Shown: one piece after another, positions 54,054-64,000 of the stretch | Numbering within the stretch: position 1 is the first letter of the stretch | How the letters are laid out: every line of letters starts with the position of its first letter | Origin: Heliopora coerulea | Taxonomy: Eukaryota; Cnidaria; Anthozoa; Scleralcyonacea; Helioporidae | Direction of reading: 5' to 3' | NCBI GenBank assembly: GCA_030142905.1 | Contig: JASJOG010000061.1 | Span: 1,054,001-1,118,000, forward strand | DNA length: 64,000 nucleotides | Position numbers and translations under genes: made by a program | Notes under the pieces: model-generated | The model's database searches: none | What the model saw: the letters and a program-made list of their open reading frames with translations, nothing else | What the model was told of the DNA's origin: nothing

Positions 54054-54168
54054 CAGCCTCTCAGGCGACTTCCTCAAGTAGTGGAGTGACACACGACTCT
54101 TGTGTACAAGAGGTTTTAAAAAACATTTATATATATGAAGAGAGGATTTTGATACGATCATAATTATA

Positions 54169-54365
54169 TATACATAAAATCTGACTGCCATAGCCGGGAA
54201 TCGAACCCAAGGTCTCCGAATCTACGTGTCGGTGCTCGTACCTCAGACAGAAATTTCTGACTGTCCTAACCGTGTCTCGGTAGCTCAGAGGTCAGAGCAC
54301 TGATACGTAGATTCGGGGACCTTGGGTTCAGTTCCCTGCTTGGGAAGTCAGATTTTTCATGTATA
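54169..54365. repeat. Inverted pair of tRNA-like sequences
   Basis: The minus strand of 54193-54243 and the plus strand of 54271-54340 read nearly the same: GAGCAC-GATACGTAGATTCGG then GGACCTTGGGTTC, i.e. an A-box (TAGCTCAGAGGTCAGAGCAC at the right copy) and a B-box (GGGTTCGATTCCC at the left, GGGTTCAGTTCCC at the right). Both are followed by AGTCAGATTTT-CATGTATATA, so the arms extend past the tRNA-like part. The pair sits between two TA microsatellites. Confidence 0.8.
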
Positions 54366-54550
54366 TATATATATATATATATATTTTAGAATTATATTAT
54401 ATTTCATTACATTATATTATATTATATTATATTATAATATATTATATTATAATATATTATATTATAATATATTATATAGCTTATATATCTTATATTTTAT
54501 TATTATATAATTTTATTAAAATTGTATTATATTAATAATTATAACGAGAT
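54361..54550. repeat. AT-only low-complexity tract
   Basis: (TA)n at 54361-54384, then arrays of TATTATATTA/TATAATATAT-type units to about 54480, then simple AT text. Confidence 0.95.
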
Positions 54551-57113
54551 TGTCGTTGTAAAGAATTGTAAAGTTGTAATTGTCGTATTCACTCAGCGAT
54601 TGTCTTCGATCCAATTACAACAGTTATGTTTCTACATAGTTGTAATTGTTGTAATTCAGCCTTCGATTTCCACTAAGAATTCTAGTTGTCTCGTTTTAGT
54701 TATCACCGATTTATATTGAAACTACGCATGCGAGCAGTATGGTAAACATAGACCAGGGAAAGGGTAAAAATTTTGCTTTGATGTCTTGGTTGCTTCGGTT
54801 ATCTCGATCGAAACCCTTATCAGTTGTAAAATAATTCATCATTGCGATACTTTACATGTAGATAGCATAGTTATGTCGATGGTTACTGTTAGAATATCTA
54901 AAAGTGTTTCTACTTGCCTTAGCAAGGATTTGCAAAAAGTCAAGGAAGAGGAACATAAATTGACAACTTGTTTTTGTCGAGAAATTCAACCTACGGTCTT
55001 TGGTAGATATTTGGGTGCTCCCAACCAACATCGATAAACCGCTCGCCAGTCAAACTATGTATTTGAAACATTATTATATATAAAATAATCACGTGCCTCA
55101 GCGGTCTCGCGTAGATGTGAGGTGAATGACCTGGTAATTTGGCTGCCTGGCAACGCAACTCTTGACGTTGATTGGTCATTAGCATTACGTGGCAATTTCG
55201 TTTTGTCGACAGTCAGTGTTGAATGTTTGCATTAAAAGTTGATTTGCCGGCGGATGATGTAATTATCATAGAAGTTAAAGCTGATTCAAATTGCTGATTG
55301 ATTGTCGGTACTCGTAGAACTTCAATAATTACAACTCACGTTTCCACAAAGTGGTAAATGCTGAAAGACTTAAGCAGCCACAATTGCTGACTGCATTACA
55401 ATAATTTCACTTACATGGAAACCAGGCTAAAATTTTAACAATTACGACTAAATGGAAAGCAGCACATAATTCGTCGCTCAAACTCAAGCATTATGCTGGA
55501 TAACATAAACAGTGGCACCGGTCATTCTCGATATGATGCGAAAACCGACTCAATGATTGCCTCATTCCACAATCTTATTATTTGCCCACAAAGATTCCTC
55601 ATCTTGAGTCAAAACACACAACAGTTCATCTGTAAACACCTTTAAAAATATTTAATGCAGAAATGACGTTATTCTTCGCTGCATGAATACTAATGACGTT
55701 AGATATGACGTAACGATTTTGTGTCATTACACATTAATTAGCAGTAGTCTGTAGCCAATTAAACACGAGAAAGAATCAAAACTGAAGAATAATACTACTT
55801 ATTTCTCAATGACATAAGATCATGATACACAAGGCAACCACTGAAGTCTATTCAGACTGGCAGATTGGCTTACACCTCAGAAGGTGAGACCAGAAATGAC
55901 GTAAGCTGGGTTTTTAGCCTGTGAATTTTAGACTCCACAAGTTCATCATGACGTAAGTTTTCGATCCCTGTGCCACGGATTTCTTGCATGGGCATTACAA
56001 ACTGTCGTCGAAAAATACCTCTAGTGCGTCCACCCACAACTTGTTATTTTCTTCCAAATATTGACTGAAGTCAGCCTTCCAGCTGAAATAGAGTTTAGTG
56101 ATCACAAAAAAAATATGTCAAAATGGATGACAATCAGAAGTTGCCCTTTCAGACGGCTTGTTCGAATAAAAATCGAAATAGTCTTAATTATAACAACTGC
56201 TTCAGACATCAGTCTCTCGCCAGCTGATCTTCATTTCGATGAAGTCTTCCGTTTGTATGGTCGAGCAATGAAGAAAGTTACATGCAACTTTCCTAGGTTT
56301 AAAAACACAAAATCGTGCATTTTTCAAACATAGTTAAAATAGCACGAGTCTGAAGGACGAGTGTTGTTTGAGGTCTTTGAAAAACTCAGCGGTGCGCGTT
56401 TTTCAAATTACAAGAGAAATCGTGCTATTACAAATTAATAATATTCATGAAAAAGTAATACAGTGTCAAAAAAGGTAGTTCAGTGCGAATTACTAAATTA
56501 CCTTTTCTCGGTACTGTGCAACCTTACAATTACACTGCTATTAGCCAGTCAGAATCGATCAGTGTTTTCATGATTATTAGTAGTTTGATAAATAAAAACT
56601 TTAGCGATTCCTCTCGACGCTTGAAAATAGGCATGCGAATAGCGTCACTACATGGGAGCTAAACAAGTTGGGTTCGGATCACAATCCCTTTATAAGGTGA
56701 AACACATGTTATTTTTCACAAGGATAATCGCAACAACTATCTAGAAACAGATTACTTTTCCAGTGTCGCCGAGAGCTACTGCGGCCCCGGGGAAGAGGTA
56801 GAGAAATTGGTAGACCCTCTCCAGTCGACAATTAATTTGACTAACCTCACTATCGGGCGGAATGAAGCTTGGTGTTCTTTAATTTTTGGGATTTTTCACG
56901 AGACGTTAAATTTGACCAATGCACTAACGTCTGACCGTATAAACTTCAGAAGTGAACTAAATCAGTTCTGAATTGTTATAAATTTCAATGATTGAAAAAT
57001 AGACGAAAAAAAAAATTTATAACTGTTCTTTTGCTAACGAGAAGTTTTAGAAGTTCTGACTTGATATTAATAAATATAGAAAATACCAAGGTCAAGATTT
57101 TATAGCAAGTTTA
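54551..57113. other. No gene recognised
   Basis: Contains several (C)AATTACAAC/GTTGTAATTG words (54550-54660 and 55320-55450), perhaps a decayed repeat, and a hairpin-like pair AATAGCACGAG (56339) with CGTGCTATTA (56432). ORFs at 54786-55037 and 56061-56333 have no domain support. Confidence 0.4.
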
Positions 57114-57880
57114 CTAGGGCTGCACCGGATAGTGATTTTTACTATCCGGCCGGATACCGGATTTGCCGAATGGTGAAAGAAATTCAAGTCGGACTATCCG
57201 GCTGGATACCATAATATTCGATTCATAATTACGTTAATAAATAACCCATTTTCAGTTTTGTCCAAGGTTATTGCGTTACTGTTAGAGCTATACTGTGGAG
57301 ACTGTGATTAGTTATTACACAGAAATATATGCTGAATTGCCTCTATACTATATTGGAGACGTCACTTATTCCAAACAGCATTTATACTAAATTTGTTATC
57401 ACAGTGGCTTGATGTGATCTCTGACAAGGTCTACACTTAATATCAAAATAAATACAAATAGCAAGTGGAAGACGCAAACAGAGCCATTTAACAAAGTAAT
57501 GGGGGAAATACAGCTTTTTAAAGTTTCATAGTCTCATTTCTGCCTCCAAACAAATGGGTAGAGAAAGAGGTAACGCTACAAATTTTTCAAAATTGGCGCA
57601 AGAACATATTCATACCATCCTGTATATTGCGATCTTTAGTTGGTAATTGTTGATACTTTTTGTTTATGGTGGTTTAACGACAGACCTAAAAACTAACCAG
57701 CAACCAGCTACTTCTGTGCCTTTTTGTGTTGTCAATCAATGCATTTTAGTAGAAAACTGAATCGAATAGATATCCGGCAATACGCCCGGATATTTTGCAG
57801 GATACAACCAGGTACCGAATTGCAAAGATTTTCACAATCCGGTCTGATACTATATCCCTTGTATCCCCTTAAAAAATATC
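57114..57880. mobile_element. hAT-like non-autonomous element, ends decayed
   Basis: Starts CTAGGGCTGCACCGGATAG and holds many CCGGATA/TATCCGG words near both edges (57150-57210 and 57770-57850). The same start, CTAGGGTGCACCGGATAA, recurs at 63905. The right terminus is not clear. No coding capacity. Confidence 0.5.
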
Positions 57881-57889
57881 CATTTGATA

Positions 57890-58695
57890 TATCATAAGTT
57901 CCTCACATGTGAATATCTTTGGTTTGGACTATAATTTCGTGTTTACTGAAAACTTTGCTTGAAGTAGTTATTTATTTATTAAATTGCCGGTTACTTACCT
58001 TAGTACTCTAGCGCATTGACTCTTACCCTATTTCCTCTATTTTAGCCACCAGCTTCTATTTAGCCCCTCCTTTATAATAAGATTCCAGCCCTGAAGTGCT
58101 GAAAATATAAAGCCTTCACGCTCTATTAAGCCCCCACTATATTATCGTGGATGATATAATGTTACGTTTCTCTTATGACTTTTGCTCGTTTAGTTTCTAA
58201 AATTATTTACTTTAGTTGATACATACACATATACAGAACTTTGTGATATTTTTCCTGTGGCACACATTGATAAGGCTAAATAAAGATGCACTTATGAATT
58301 TTTAAGTGAAAAATTCCACGAAGTTTTCTCTTCATGATTCTCTGAGGATGATTCTGTATTGTAATTAATTTTTTAAAAACGTGAAAATTTATTAAGCCCC
58401 CAGCCTCTGCTTAGCCCCCACTTCTAATTAGCCTCCAGTCCAAAAGCGCTGAAAAGGAAATAAGCCACTTGAGGGCTCAATAGAGAAAATTCTGTATTCA
58501 CGATAATGAACGTTTGGGTATCAATGGTTTGACAGTTATCTCTTTGTAGTTTGTTTTACTAGACAAGCTTCATCATTACAAAAAATCAAAAATGTACCTT
58601 GAATTGACGCTCCACTCGTACTTGGCTCGTGAGTTGCCTCTTTCGATGGTTGTTTCTCTTGAAACCGAAAAGCAACAGTCAGAAGTTTTCAACAG
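57890..58695 (+). mobile_element. Dispersed repeat R1, copy D, interrupted
   Basis: The parts 57890-58021 (TTGGTTTGGACTATAATTTC, GTTTACTGAAAAC, TTACTTAC) and 58509-58695 (TTTGACAGTTATCTCT, ACAAGCTTCATCATTACAA, GACGCTCCACTCGTACTTGG) line up with adjacent parts of copies B and C (about 20895-21220 and 60755-61075). The 0.5 kb between them is a separate insertion. Confidence 0.7.
58022..58508. repeat. AGCCCCC-motif repeat inserted in R1 copy D
   Basis: Both ends carry variants of TTAGCC(A/C)CCA(C/G)CTTCT and CCAGYCCxxAAGYGCTGAAAA (58045-58130 and 58385-58460), suggesting a duplicated-end or tandem structure. It coincides with the break in the R1 alignment. Confidence 0.65.
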
Positions 58696-58699
58696 TTTA

Positions 58700-60120
58700 G
58701 TCTTTTCTATACTTCCATTTTTTAATATTTTCAAATTCAGCCTTTTGAATCGTTATTTTCTATCGTTATTTTAGACTTTAACATATTTTTCATGCAAGTC
58801 CGTAGGAAAATGTTCGACATTAAATTCGGGAATGAGGAATTCTGTTAGTAAAAGATTCAGTAAACGTGGTTGGTTATGCAGACGTAATAAAATTGCTCAA
58901 GAAGTCAAGAAAAGGCTAAAACTGGCAAAAGAAAATGTCGAGCAATAAACTCATATTGAAATGTTCTTTGTCGTTTAAGGGCTTCTTGAGCTGTGTGGTT
59001 TATCAGGACTTAAACTTGCCGAGTTTTAACGACGATGATAAGTCACACAACTGAAGTTGAAGTAGTCTAAGTGGCTGTCTACCTGGAGAATTTCAGCCTG
59101 CGGATTCAAGAAATCCCTTTGGAAATTATCTTGCGATTACATAACGAAATTTTTAACCAGGACCAAGGTAGTGTATTTTATGTTCGAATAAAGGGGATGA
59201 AATTTAGCCATTTAACCCGGCTCCCAATGCTCATTAAATCCAATGGGTGGTTCACTTTATACATCTGCTCAATACAGTTACCCGAATGCCATTCGGAATT
59301 TTGTTTGTAATGTTAAATTAAAGTAATTGTCCTTCTATTTGCTTTGGCAATTGAATGTTTTCATGAAAATGAAGAAACCGTACAGTATTCTGGTAGTTAT
59401 ATTCAGCTGACGGAATTAGAGGAACAGTTTCTTCTGTTCAGACACTTATAATTTGTTTATGATTCGTATGATAAAGCGTCCGAGTTGTTTAGCTTTGTTT
59501 TCAAGATGGCACCAACTACCGTGAAGTAATCCAAGTGCACAAAAATTTTGCGAATGATACAGTTTAAAGGCGCGGTTACATATGCAATTTTGTTCATTGT
59601 GATTGTCACCCTGGTGTATGTAGTAACTCCAAGATAATCTGTTGAGCTGGATATTAGATCATGATTCGCTCCAGTTTGTCTTCGATACTATCGTGATAGC
59701 GATTATCGACAGTAGTCACTCCATAAACACAAGCAGTAATGTCGGGACATAACAACACTGGCCAAAAATTCGTTAGGCAAAACATAGGCATACTTTTGCC
59801 AGCATCATCATTAACGTTATTGATATCAATTCAGATTCTGTTCACTTTACACGTACACCAATCCAATTCCAGTAATCTGATAGTGAATCGTTACTTGCCG
59901 TTATGATCGATGATCTCATTTTCAATCTCGTAATAAAAAAATGTTACGTTCCATACTAGAATACTACGACTCAATCAATCACTTCCGTAACGATCTCGCG
60001 CCATTTACACCAAGATAACCGGCTCACGGGCTCAATAGCAGAAGCACTGCTTAATGTGGTGAAAGCGTAAACGAACTTTTCCTATCAGTTTTCTTACACG
60101 AACACATGAATTCGACATTT
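58700..60120. other. No gene recognised
   Basis: A basic 32-codon stretch at about 58850-58950 (RFSKRGWLCRRNKIAQEVKK) and ORF 59071-59310 show no family match. Otherwise AT-rich. Confidence 0.35.
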
Positions 60121-60129
60121 TATCGTGTA

Positions 60130-61855
60130 TATTTCAGTCGCTATTTATTCATGGAAAAAGTGTTTTGAATGCGACGTAACGAATATCATTACACTGTCAT
60201 GATATTTATAGGAGCCATGGAAAATGATTATTGGATAATCCTTGTAGTTAATATTTCTCACTAACTTAAGCATATTTAAAAAAAGTAAAAGCGAGATTGT
60301 CTCACTTTTGTCTTCCTCTAATTCGAATTTTGAGTACACAAGATGCTATTTTTCGGAATCTGTTTCATTTTATATTTTTTGAGTTTGTCAGACGGTTGTG
60401 GGTTTTTCTCAAATTTTCCCCGAGAGTTTGCCCACCATAGACACTTCGTTGTCCCTCGTCATCTTTGCTAGACTAGGACGCCTGTTGTCACCACTGATGG
60501 AGAGCCTAACTTGTAGGACAAGAGAGGATTAAAGTCATTGTAAAAATGATCTCAGTAGGGCATTGTTTTTTCGTTGGCTAATGAAAATAGTAGGAAGCAG
60601 TTGTACCAAGCCTGGATAGCTTATTTGGCCGTGAATTCTAATAATATACTGAGAAAATGCATTGAAAGTTTCATTCATTCACAAGTCTTTTGTTAACTAT
60701 CCAATTCAAATAAAAATCAATCAACTGGATATAATTATATTATAATTTGCTCGCAGTATGTTTCGTTTGGAACAATAATTTCGAGTTCACTGAAAAAGTT
60801 GTTTTAAATAGTCATTACCTAATTGAATTAGCAGTATTACTTTATTACGTAAGTGAATTGACTGTTACGTACATTAAAAATTGTTGTGGTTAGTGCTTTG
60901 ACAGTTGTCTCTATTATTTATTTCTCAAGACAAGATTTATTTTTACAACAATTGACAAACTTACCTTGGACTAACTCACCAATCGTGCTTGGCTCACCAT
61001 GTTCATAAGTTGCCTCGTATGAAAGTTGCCTCTCTTGAAAAACATAAGGCAATAATCAGTGATTTTCAAAAATAAAATTCTTCACTGAATGGAATCAACA
61101 TTTAGTGGTTAAATATTAAGATACTGTTGTTCGTAGGGATCGATGGTACGGGACAGTTGCGCACAAAGGTCCGCGCTGTTGGTGGAGCACATAATCGAAG
61201 ATGTACCGACAAGTTATATAAAACATGCTCTTGTAGTCTACGTCACTACTGTGTCCATTAACTTCATGGACACAGTTGTGACGTAGTATTGTTACACGGA
61301 TTGCCTTCATGTATTATCTTCTTTTCTTTTCCTTTTTTTTCAAATTGTTAAGTCTACAGTTCATTGCCCCGATACCGTACGAAATGGAACCGTAACAAAA
61401 TCGAATGGAATAGGCTTTGCGTTCTCACAATACCAGCATAAAATGTCCTGGAATCTCAATCGTAACTGAAATGATTTGAATCCTTATAAATGTTCTGAAG
61501 ACTCTGGCGCACTATAGTCCGTCTGTCAGGAAAGTGTGGTGATGTCACAAAACGGTTGACAAAAAACCAAATCAGAAGTTGACTCCGGTTCCTCTTCTGG
61601 TTCTCTTACTTCAGCCTGTCTCATGTGCAGAATGTTCTGATTTACGTTTAAATATACGTTTACTCGCTTTTGATTGGTCCAATCCGATTTATATTTAACT
61701 CCGTAATTAAAATTAAAATTGTCCTTTATTGCAAGATTTATGTAATTACTCGATGAGAAATATTGCATGTGTTTTGTACTAACCCCCCGGAATGAAAATC
61801 CAAAAGTTGGACTAAGATGATAAAAATCCCAAATCCGCCATTGCATTAAGTAGAT
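60130..61855 (+). mobile_element. Dispersed repeat R1, copy C (full compared with B)
   Basis: Matches copy B from CGCTATTTATTCATGGAAAA to the end AATCCCAAATCCGCCATTG, with GATACCGTACGAAATGGAAC and the ACTCTGGCGCACTATAG block nearly identical. Unlike copy B it is not flanked by the 19790/22000 direct repeat, so that repeat is not part of R1. Confidence 0.8.
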
Positions 61856-61859
61856 AGGA

Positions 61860-62383
61860 GAAATGCCGACTGGTGACATTAAACGTTCTTTCCGGCGTAG
61901 TTCGCTATACGCGTAACTTTATCAGTACGGCATATCGCCCAAGTATAGTTGTGTTTACTAATGAAATACCTGTGGAATATATTTGATGGCACAACATCAA
62001 TAACATCTCTGATCTTATTTAAGGAGGTTAACTACAGTTTTGCGTAGTTGGATACTGTTGATACAAATGCTATATTAAGAAGGGTTAACACAATCTTCTG
62101 GTAAACAATCTTCATGTATTTTTAGGTTTTTTTAATGAATTCCGTGGTGTTATGGCAACGATAAGACAGCTTCTGATATGCTTATTATATGCATAAAACT
62201 GACATCAATTCAACACCTTAAACTCCATGTATTACAAAAATATTAAAATATCTACAATGAAATATTTTTCTTGATATCCAAAATTTTGATCACATTAATT
62301 GTCTTATTTCGACGTTAAAATTTTCCTTTAGAGCAAAATATTACGAAGATTTTTCATGGAAGATTAGGTCGAATTCGCCTTAA
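61860..62383. other. No gene recognised
   Basis: AT-rich, with no motif or boundary apart from the element edges on either side. Confidence 0.35.
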
Positions 62384-62580
62384 GGCCCGCTTTAGACGGT
62401 GTACTTTTCATGCACCAAACCACCAATTAAGCACGGCAGAGGCACGGCGTCTAAATCAGTTAGGTTCGGCAAGCTTTTATTTGGTTTGACAGAGTTCGGC
62501 AGGCCTTGTCACATAATGCGACACAAGAACGACATCGTTTTACAAGCCGTACTTTTCATGCGCCTAATCTAATGCATAAT
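62384..62580 (+). mobile_element. Isolated Harbinger-like left end
   Basis: Begins TAA then GGCCCGCTTTAGACGGTGTA and CTTTTCATGC, the same plan as the 28417 element's end (GGCCTAGTTTAGACGTCGAC, CTTTTC.TCGC). It closes with AATCTAATGCATAATTT, like that element's AAAATGCATGAATTAG. The palindromic words differ (GGCACGGCGTC instead of GCGACGTC), so it is a related but distinct family. Confidence 0.6.
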
Positions 62581-62583
62581 TTA

Positions 62584-63527
62584 TTAACCATATTCTGGGC
62601 GGGGTAGGTAAAACTACCTGCCCTTGAGAAGTTTTTTAAAGATTTTCCCAACGCCATCGAGCTTGTGGCTGGTGTTCCGTGACTTTTAATATTTTTTTAT
62701 GAGAAAGATTTCCTGAAAGCTTCGGTTGGTATCTACAATTCTGCTGTGAAATATAGACCATAGCTCGAAATTGCCACTACCAAATTTCCCAGTCTAAAAA
62801 ATGAAATTTGGAAAAAATCTCAGTTTCCATAAAAAACTAATCGCTAATGATGTTGACTTGAAACTTTAACCATTTGTTAACCACTCCACTTAGATTTGTT
62901 TGACGTGAAACAAATTACATCGATGACGTCATGGCGTTATTATGACGTTATTTCTGTTTTTATCCGAATTTTTCAATACCTGTTAGGTTTTTTTCAATTA
63001 TCTCACGTTCGCATGATGCATAGTGGTCAATTTTTGGCACTGGAATAGCTATAGGTCCCAAAAAAGTGCCTTGAAAATTTCAAGGTGTTTCCTTAATCAG
63101 AACTTGAGATATTCACTTCCGTTTTCTTTGGCCGATATTCAAATTTTTCAGTTTTTCAATAGCATTCGTTACTGAAACTGTAACTTTATATACCTGGTAC
63201 AGCTGTTGGCAGAAGGATGGCTTATGGTAAATTAAATATTTAAGTTAGTTATACTAAAAAGATCAAGATCAATCTAGGAATGTTTTTAAGCCTAGGATGT
63301 CAGGAGAAAAATAACAAGCAATACTGCAGGAATTACCAAATAGTATCTACGAGGAAGAGGTTTTAAGGAAGTAACCGTCATTAGAATTATTTTTCGGGCA
63401 AGCGTTATGGAAATATTAAAGTTAAGGTAGTTTAACTGTTGTCTCTTCAAATTTAACCAACTTGAAATATACTCCTTTCCCATATATTCCTCTTAAGACT
63501 GCTATTATACAGTTCCTACTGGGTTAA
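62584..63527. mobile_element. Possible second piggyBac-like MITE
   Basis: TTAA at 62584-62587 is followed by CCATATTCTGGGCGGGG, loosely like the CCCTATCTGGGCTGGG end of the element at 52958. The inside also has TGACGTCATGG...TTATGACGTT. The right side offers ACTGGG then TTAA (63524-63527), but its inverted repeat does not match beyond three bases, so the border is doubtful. Confidence 0.3.
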
Positions 63528-63904
63528 CCTGTCGAGAAATTGAAAACTAGTAACGATCTGATTTTGTCAATTATATATGTAAATGTATAGCTGACCTAAT
63601 GGCATTTACTAAAGCACGGTTTACTGCCAATGATTCAGTTGTGAAAAATTCTTTAGAATATTAATGATAAGTAATTTCCGTCCGCTCAGATTTGCTTGGC
63701 TATTATTTATCATCCAACTTTTTCACAACACCATCTCGACTTGTCTGCAGCATTAATTATTCTAAGAGCGAGCTAACTATCACGAATCGTGATATAATGC
63801 AAAGTACTACTCTTCTTAGGACTGCAAACAAGTTACCAATTTTAAGGAATATAGGGTCATCACTGAAAGTTTTGGACGAGATATCGAAATTAACCCATTA
63901 AAAG

Positions 63905-64000
63905 GCTAGGGTGCACCGGATAACACCAAACAATCTTACGTGTCAAAGGGACAAGCCCTGTCCCTTGGCGAGTTAAAGGCTGATTGTCGTGTTAATATAT
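63905..64000. mobile_element. Terminal piece of the 57114-type element
   Basis: CTAGGGTGCACCGGATAA repeats the start of the element at 57114 with one base deleted. The window ends before more can be seen. Confidence 0.45.

Noticed and set aside
54271..54340. Functional tRNA gene in the inverted pair
   Set aside because: The anticodon stem does not pair and a shared non-tRNA tail follows, so it is SINE-like.
59480..60020. MITE with GGCGCGGTTACA and CTCGCGCCATTTACAC ends
   Set aside because: The two words are not inverted copies of each other beyond GCGC, and no target duplication was found.

Overview
The window is AT-rich animal DNA of the kind seen in a repeat-laden invertebrate genome. An anthozoan cnidarian (coral or sea anemone) fits best. 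The pointers are a ZU5/UPA plus Death-domain gene, tRNA-like SINE heads beginning GACTCGATAGCTCA, and a mixed load of CR1/L2-like LINEs, hAT, PIF/Harbinger, Tc1, Merlin, Crypton-type, piggyBac-type and Ty3/gypsy elements. The species is inferred from recalled family patterns, not from a search. There are no operons, rRNA genes or CRISPR arrays.

Only two segments look like host coding exons, both on the minus strand. One is an internal exon at 40255-41114 with a consensus acceptor and donor; it encodes a ZU5 domain and a UPA-like region. The other is a terminal exon at 8441-8745 that encodes a Death domain, followed by a poly(A) signal at 8327-8332. Their order and strand match the ZU5-UPA-Death architecture of UNC5/PIDD/ankyrin-type proteins, so they may be two exons of one gene with about 31 kb of transposon-filled intron between them. 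The flanking intron phases do not match directly, so at least one exon is unaccounted for, or these are two genes.

Layout. 0-8 kb: an internally deleted LINE, a decayed hAT, a foldback, minisatellites with a long (AGT)n tract, tRNA-like SINEs and the end of a dispersed repeat (R1). 8-20 kb: the Death-domain exon, a reverse-transcriptase-like remnant, a palindrome-rich MITE split by a LINE, a Merlin-type transposase remnant, two more LINE fragments and R1. 20-28 kb: R1 flanked by a direct repeat, then two large decayed LINEs facing each other. 28.4-36.2 kb: a 7.1-kb PIF/Harbinger element with matching ends and TCA target duplications. It carries an accessory zinc-binding protein gene and a transposase gene in opposite orientations, and is itself invaded by a dead Tc1 element and a young LINE with an intact 656-aa reverse transcriptase. 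A non-autonomous relative abuts it. 37-38 kb: a dead Crypton/DUF3504-type tyrosine recombinase.

42.5-50.5 kb is a stratified nest. A 5'-truncated Ty3/gypsy element is split between reverse transcriptase and RNase H by a 4.9-kb hAT element with a perfect 8-bp target duplication. That hAT carries a 153-bp tandem array, which is split by a second hAT element, which in turn contains a 240-bp near-perfect palindrome. Removing each layer on paper restores the frame or repeat period of the layer below. 50.5-64 kb has no gene; it holds non-autonomous hAT- and piggyBac-type elements, AT microsatellites, an inverted tRNA-like pair, two more R1 copies and isolated transposon ends.
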